A program made the translations under genes and the position numbers. A DNA stretch of 64,000 nt, from assembly GCF_000241055.1 (NCBI RefSeq), contig NZ_CM001398.1, forward strand, positions 1,769,826-1,833,825, in the 5' to 3' direction. This document shows positions 60,788-64,000 of the stretch, one piece after another (the first letter of the stretch is position 1; the number at the start of each line of letters is the position of its first letter). Under the pieces are notes generated by a model that searched no databases, was not told the origin of the DNA, and saw only the letters and a list, made by a program, of their open reading frames with translations. Source of the DNA: Oenococcus kitaharae DSM 17330 (lineage in GTDB: Bacteria > Bacillota > Bacilli > Lactobacillales > Lactobacillaceae).

Positions 60788-62375
60788 CCAATGCCTCCAA
60801 CCAATGATTCAGCAAATTAAAATCCGTGTATTTTTCCATTTGTTTGACTGAATAAACCAGTGCTTCATTCCAATGCTGCAGACCAATAAAATAATAATCA
60901 ATCGCTGCACTGAGATCTGATAGTTTTTTTAAGATCAAACCATTTTTATGGTCAGTCACATATTGAGACGCTTGCAAATTAATTTGTGGAATACCGGCAC
61001 TAATGGCGGCAATTTGAGTAAACAAATCAGCCTCGGCAGCCAAATCAATTACCAATCTAACCGGTCTCAGACTCGCAATAACGGCACGCTCAGACTGAAC
61101 CTTTGCCACGGAAACACGTGACAAAAATACTTGAGCCTCAGTTAGTGCCGGATCCACTGGCTGAACATCTGCCAACTGATTTTCTCCCTGCTGAAAATCC
61201 GATGCATCAGGATTAGCGTCCTGATCAGGAAAAACAATCTGAAAAATATCAGCGATTCTTTTTTTGATCCAATCGTTCAGCTCGGCCAGCTGATCATCGT
61301 CAGTTACGGCCAAAAACAGGCCTATTTGCGGATTATCCAGCATCTTGGCAAACAGCAGATCGACAATTTTGCCCGCAGAAGCGAGCGGCATCTGTTTGAC
61401 CGGCATATAAATGGTCAGCATTTTCTCACGCTGGCTCTGTCCTAACTGTAATCGCGTATCGTAAGGTGTTAGTTCATATAGTTTAGCTAACTGAGCAGCT
61501 TGTTCGAGCCTCGGGAAAAAGTCCTTTATTTGTTGTTCCAGTCGCTTTAAATTGTGATTCTCATCAGCAATCAGGCCAGCCGATAATGTCATTTCTTTTT
61601 TTAGTTGTTCATCTGTTGCATCAGTCATGCGATAACGGTTGGCAAAAAAAGATAGAATCACTTTTTCAGAAGTTCTCGCTTGCCAGATCAGCTGATCTTG
61701 TTCGGGGTCGGCTGCCAGTATGATCGTATCTGCATCAGTATGCCGCTGCGAGAGGTGTTTTTTCGTAAATTCGATCACAACTTGATCTAAATTGTCATAA
61801 TTCAATCGTTGGAAATCATCAGCAAAACTCGGATTAACCGTGATACTTTGTTGACCATTCGACAAAGATTCGCGAATACGCCAATTACCAGATAGGTCTA
61901 AATAATCGTGATAAACTGCTTGACCCTGTCCATCGTAGTGAAGAATACTGGAAACAAAGCCACGGCTGTCAATCAGTAGTCTTTCAACAATCAAGTCACC
62001 TTTAAAACGAACTATTTCAGAAAGTTGTCCTTCATCATTAAAAGCGACCTGGCCAATCCGACCGCGCTGATCCTGCACAACGATATTAAAAGGTGTGTAG
62101 ATTTTTTCAATCTGCTCAGGCCAACTAAAATCATCAAAGGTTAGGGCACGATAAGAGTCAAAATGAGTCGCTTGAATGTCATCAAAAACAGACCAGTGCG
62201 GAATTTCAAGCAAATTCTGCGTATGCAGACTAGTAGATAGGTTAGGCGCATATTGAATCATCATCAATTCAATTGCCACATCACCCTTGCTAAAAATCTG
62301 GCACTGATGGACCGTATCGTCAAAATCAGTTGGACGAAATCCACTGTGCAGCCAAGCAGGCACGAAATAAATCAT
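60780..62375 (-). CDS. asp1: Accessory Sec protein Asp1
   Basis: 531 residues. Structural component of the Asp1-2-3 complex that targets the substrate to SecA2. It opens with MIYFVPAWLHSGFRPT and contains a GT-B-like fold with a beta-meander (GRIGQVAFNDEGQ, IDSRGFVSSILHYDGQGQAVY), related in shape to GtfA/GtfB but without catalytic residues. Overlaps secY2 by 4 bp (ATGA). Confidence 0.95.
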   Translation of the reverse strand: MIYFVPAWLHSGFRPTDFDDTVHQCQIFSKGDVAIELMMIQYAPNLSTSLHTQNLLEIPHWSVFDDIQATHFDSYRALTFDDFSWPEQIEKIYTPFNIVVQDQRGRIGQVAFNDEGQLSEIVRFKGDLIVERLLIDSRGFVSSILHYDGQGQAVYHDYLDLSGNWRIRESLSNGQQSITVNPSFADDFQRLNYDNLDQVVIEFTKKHLSQRHTDADTIILAADPEQDQLIWQARTSEKVILSFFANRYRMTDATDEQLKKEMTLSAGLIADENHNLKRLEQQIKDFFPRLEQAAQLAKLYELTPYDTRLQLGQSQREKMLTIYMPVKQMPLASAGKIVDLLFAKMLDNPQIGLFLAVTDDDQLAELNDWIKKRIADIFQIVFPDQDANPDASDFQQGENQLADVQPVDPALTEAQVFLSRVSVAKVQSERAVIASLRPVRLVIDLAAEADLFTQIAAISAGIPQINLQASQYVTDHKNGLILKKLSDLSAAIDYYFIGLQHWNEALVYSVKQMEKYTDFNLLNHWLEALGE

Positions 62376-63673
62376 GGACGTTTCCTCCTCACCTCTGCCT
62401 CAGGAAGCGGCAGTAAAGCACTGTAATTGTATTTTTCCGTCAAAGCTTTCACCTGATCAATCACGGTCAACAACATGCTGACTAATGTAATCAGCATACC
62501 CACGTATAAACCATAGCCAGTAAAACTGGGATCACGAATACCGATCGCCAGTGGCACAGCTGATACTAAATCAATATACAAAGTGCCTACTAGAGACATT
62601 CTAATCAAATGGCGGCTAATATATTTGCGCGTTGGCCTGCCCGGTCGAATATTCCAAATATAATCACCACTCTTTTGCAGTTTTTCTGCAATATCACTAG
62701 GATTAATATTCAAAAAAGCGAAAGCATAGGACAATAAGCTCAATACGAGCAAATAAAGAATAATGCCATTAGGTTGATCTAAATTCGTATTTTTCAGCAA
62801 GGATACGATCCAAGCGGGTTCTGAGGAAAAAGAAGCCGCAAATAACAGCAAATAGCGTGCAAAAGCATAGAAAGAAATAGCAAACATAAATGGCATCGCA
62901 CCTGCGGGCACCAATTTTATTGGAATATAGGTATCAGCAGAAAGCGAACTGTCAATCGTAATGTGTGCAACCGGCAACCGCAGTTCAGCTTGATACATAA
63001 AAACCATCATCATCAAAATAAACAGCATGGTGCAGGCCAACACAAAGACCAAAATAATTGAATTGAAATTAAAATTCTCAAATAAATAGTCCTCTAGGAA
63101 GTTTCTAATCTGTACAAACCAACCGCTAATCATGCCAGCAACAATCAAAGCACTTGGGCCGCCGATGCCTAGTTCGGCATTCATATCAGACAGCCAGGAA
63201 AGAAAAACAGCCCCCGTCGTCAAAAGCAGTGTGATCATGAGCGTTGCAGCAAGTGGATTTGACCAATAAAGAAACGGTGCAGGTGAAGTCTTAACCTGTT
63301 GGGCAATTACAAAGCCTTGGATCAAAGCGACCAAGATCGTAATCAACATTTTAAGCAGATGGTCACCACGCTCTGAGATGCGATCCAAGTGAAAAGCCTT
63401 AATTGAGCTCAAGGCCTGCCAAACAATCAAAGCTGACATATAGGGACCGAGCCCGATAGCCAGTAAAGAAAAACGATGTAAATTGCCACCAGTGACACTA
63501 GCCGCTAAATTCAAGGCATACTGGCTGCCGATTAATCTCGCGAGGCTGCCCCGGTCAATACCAGGAATCAAAATATTCTGGCCAATTTCAAAGACGATCA
63601 GAATTAACGCCGTCCATAGAAAACGCGATCGGAAGTCTTTGTGAAACATAATTGTTTTAAATGCTTTAATCAT
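62372..63673 (-). CDS. secY2: Accessory Sec translocase SecY2
   Basis: About 433 residues with ten predicted membrane segments, SecY layout (IPGIDRGSLARLIG plug/helix-2 region, LGIGGPSALIVAGMISG). Channel dedicated to the serine-rich adhesin. I choose the ATG at 63673, which gives the canonical MIKAFK N-terminus. A longer TTG frame starts inside the upstream terminator. No clear SD. First gene of the accessory Sec operon after the adhesin terminator. Confidence 0.95.
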   Translation of the reverse strand: MIKAFKTIMFHKDFRSRFLWTALILIVFEIGQNILIPGIDRGSLARLIGSQYALNLAASVTGGNLHRFSLLAIGLGPYMSALIVWQALSSIKAFHLDRISERGDHLLKMLITILVALIQGFVIAQQVKTSPAPFLYWSNPLAATLMITLLLTTGAVFLSWLSDMNAELGIGGPSALIVAGMISGWFVQIRNFLEDYLFENFNFNSIILVFVLACTMLFILMMMVFMYQAELRLPVAHITIDSSLSADTYIPIKLVPAGAMPFMFAISFYAFARYLLLFAASFSSEPAWIVSLLKNTNLDQPNGIILYLLVLSLLSYAFAFLNINPSDIAEKLQKSGDYIWNIRPGRPTRKYISRHLIRMSLVGTLYIDLVSAVPLAIGIRDPSFTGYGLYVGMLITLVSMLLTVIDQVKALTEKYNYSALLPLPEAEVRRKRP

Positions 63674-63690
63674 CAAGATAGTTAGGATAG

Positions 63691-63726
63691 AAAACAAAAG
63701 CCATCTAATTCAGTTAGATGACTTTT
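63691..63726 (-). terminator. Terminator between adhesin and secY2
   Basis: AAAAGTCATCTAA pairs with TTAGATGGCTTTT (one wobble) around a short loop, followed by T-rich sequence on the minus strand, about 20 bases after the adhesin stop. Read-through could still feed secY2. Confidence 0.85.
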
Positions 63727-63745
63727 ACTTTGAATAAGAGACTTT

Positions 63746-64000
63746 TTAATCAGCCGAATTTTTCCGGTTGCGGCGTTTTTTGCCAGCGACTAATCCAAGA
63801 GAAGCGAGTAAACCAAGATCAGCCAAAGTGGTCAGATCATTGATACTCTTACCAGTCACCGGAAGCATACCGGAAGTTTTCTTATGAGTGGCCGCTGCTG
63901 TTGGACCGTTTGAATTGGATTCTGACTGAGACTCAGGAACTGGTTCCGACGTAGATTCCGAACTAGACGTACTTGCTGACTGGGAAGCACTCGTCGATTC
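63746..64000 (-). CDS. Serine-rich LPXTG surface adhesin, C-terminal end (runs off window)
   Basis: The last 84 residues: a Ser/Thr/Glu-rich repeat end (about the first 35 residues, Ser at alternate positions as in SRRP glycoproteins), the sortase motif LPVTG, a hydrophobic membrane segment (LADLGLLASLGLVAG) and the basic tail KKRRNRK. It ends at TAA 63748-63746. Position next to secY2 and the Ser-rich repeat make it the substrate of this accessory Sec system. The binding region and signal peptide lie outside the window. Confidence 0.93.
   Translation of the reverse strand, partial: ESTSASQSASTSSSESTSEPVPESQSESNSNGPTAAATHKKTSGMLPVTGKSINDLTTLADLGLLASLGLVAGKKRRNRKNSAD

Overview
The window reads as a chromosomal segment of a Gram-positive lactic acid bacterium of the Leuconostocaceae type (Oenococcus, Leuconostoc and relatives). 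The reasons are the Firmicutes order mrnC-rlmB-sigH-secE-nusG-rplKAJL, a gluconate kinase/permease pair, pta, CcpA-type cre sites, sortase plus LPXTG anchoring, and an accessory Sec system. Oenococcus is my best guess from gene content and GC impression; this is inference. I saw no rRNA or tRNA genes, insertion sequences, phage genes or CRISPR arrays.

Layout. 1-2.7 kb: 5' part of a P-type ATPase gene, tadA and an RsmC-like methyltransferase. 2.8-11.4 kb, all minus strand: the mrnC-rlmB-sigma-secE-nusG-rplK-rplA-rplJ-rplL block, interrupted by gntK-gntP between nusG and rplK. 11.5-13.8 kb, plus strand: a three-gene polar amino acid ABC importer. 13.8-29.6 kb: housekeeping and cell-wall genes (LtrA-like protein, dus, an NlpC/P60-like pseudoenzyme, LysM-CHAP hydrolase, PDZ-less HtrA, guanylate-kinase-like protein, ABC-F, pta, ung, smpB, rnr, HelD). 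29.6-33.1 kb: a phosphatase and a rfbD-femX-srtA operon. 33.1-37.6 kb: apbE and a LysR regulator facing a three-domain flavin reductase of the fumarate/hydroxycinnamate reductase type. 37.6-46 kb: a surface coiled-coil protein, rfbACB with two duplicated GT2 genes, a Fic protein without its catalytic His, GDPD and a metallophosphatase. 46-51.6 kb: a maltose-type ABC importer with a GH13 alpha-glucosidase and a divergent AraC regulator. 51.7-64 kb: a complete accessory Sec/O-glycosylation locus (gtfB, gtfA, gtf3-like, secA2, asp3, asp2, asp1, secY2) preceded by the 3' end of a serine-rich LPVTG adhesin gene.

How the parts fit. GtfA/GtfB and the Gtf3-like enzyme should glycosylate the serine-rich adhesin, SecA2/SecY2/Asp1-3 export it, and a sortase such as the one at 30.4-31.2 kb anchors it to peptidoglycan. 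RfbA-D supply dTDP-rhamnose for wall glycans. ApbE should flavinylate the C-terminal domain of the reductase next to it, which would use an organic acceptor as electron sink. cre sites lie in front of the reductase, pta and the alpha-glucosidase.

Most unusual points: an Asp3 carrying a C-terminal domain that looks like a dead copy of the Asp2 hydrolase; a near-consensus LexA box in front of the SigH/ComX-type sigma gene; pseudoenzyme versions of NlpC/P60 and Fic; a long acidic tail on ribosomal protein L11; several genes whose -10 box sits 6-7 bases before the start codon, pointing to leaderless mRNAs; and two ABC solute-binding proteins without a lipobox cysteine.
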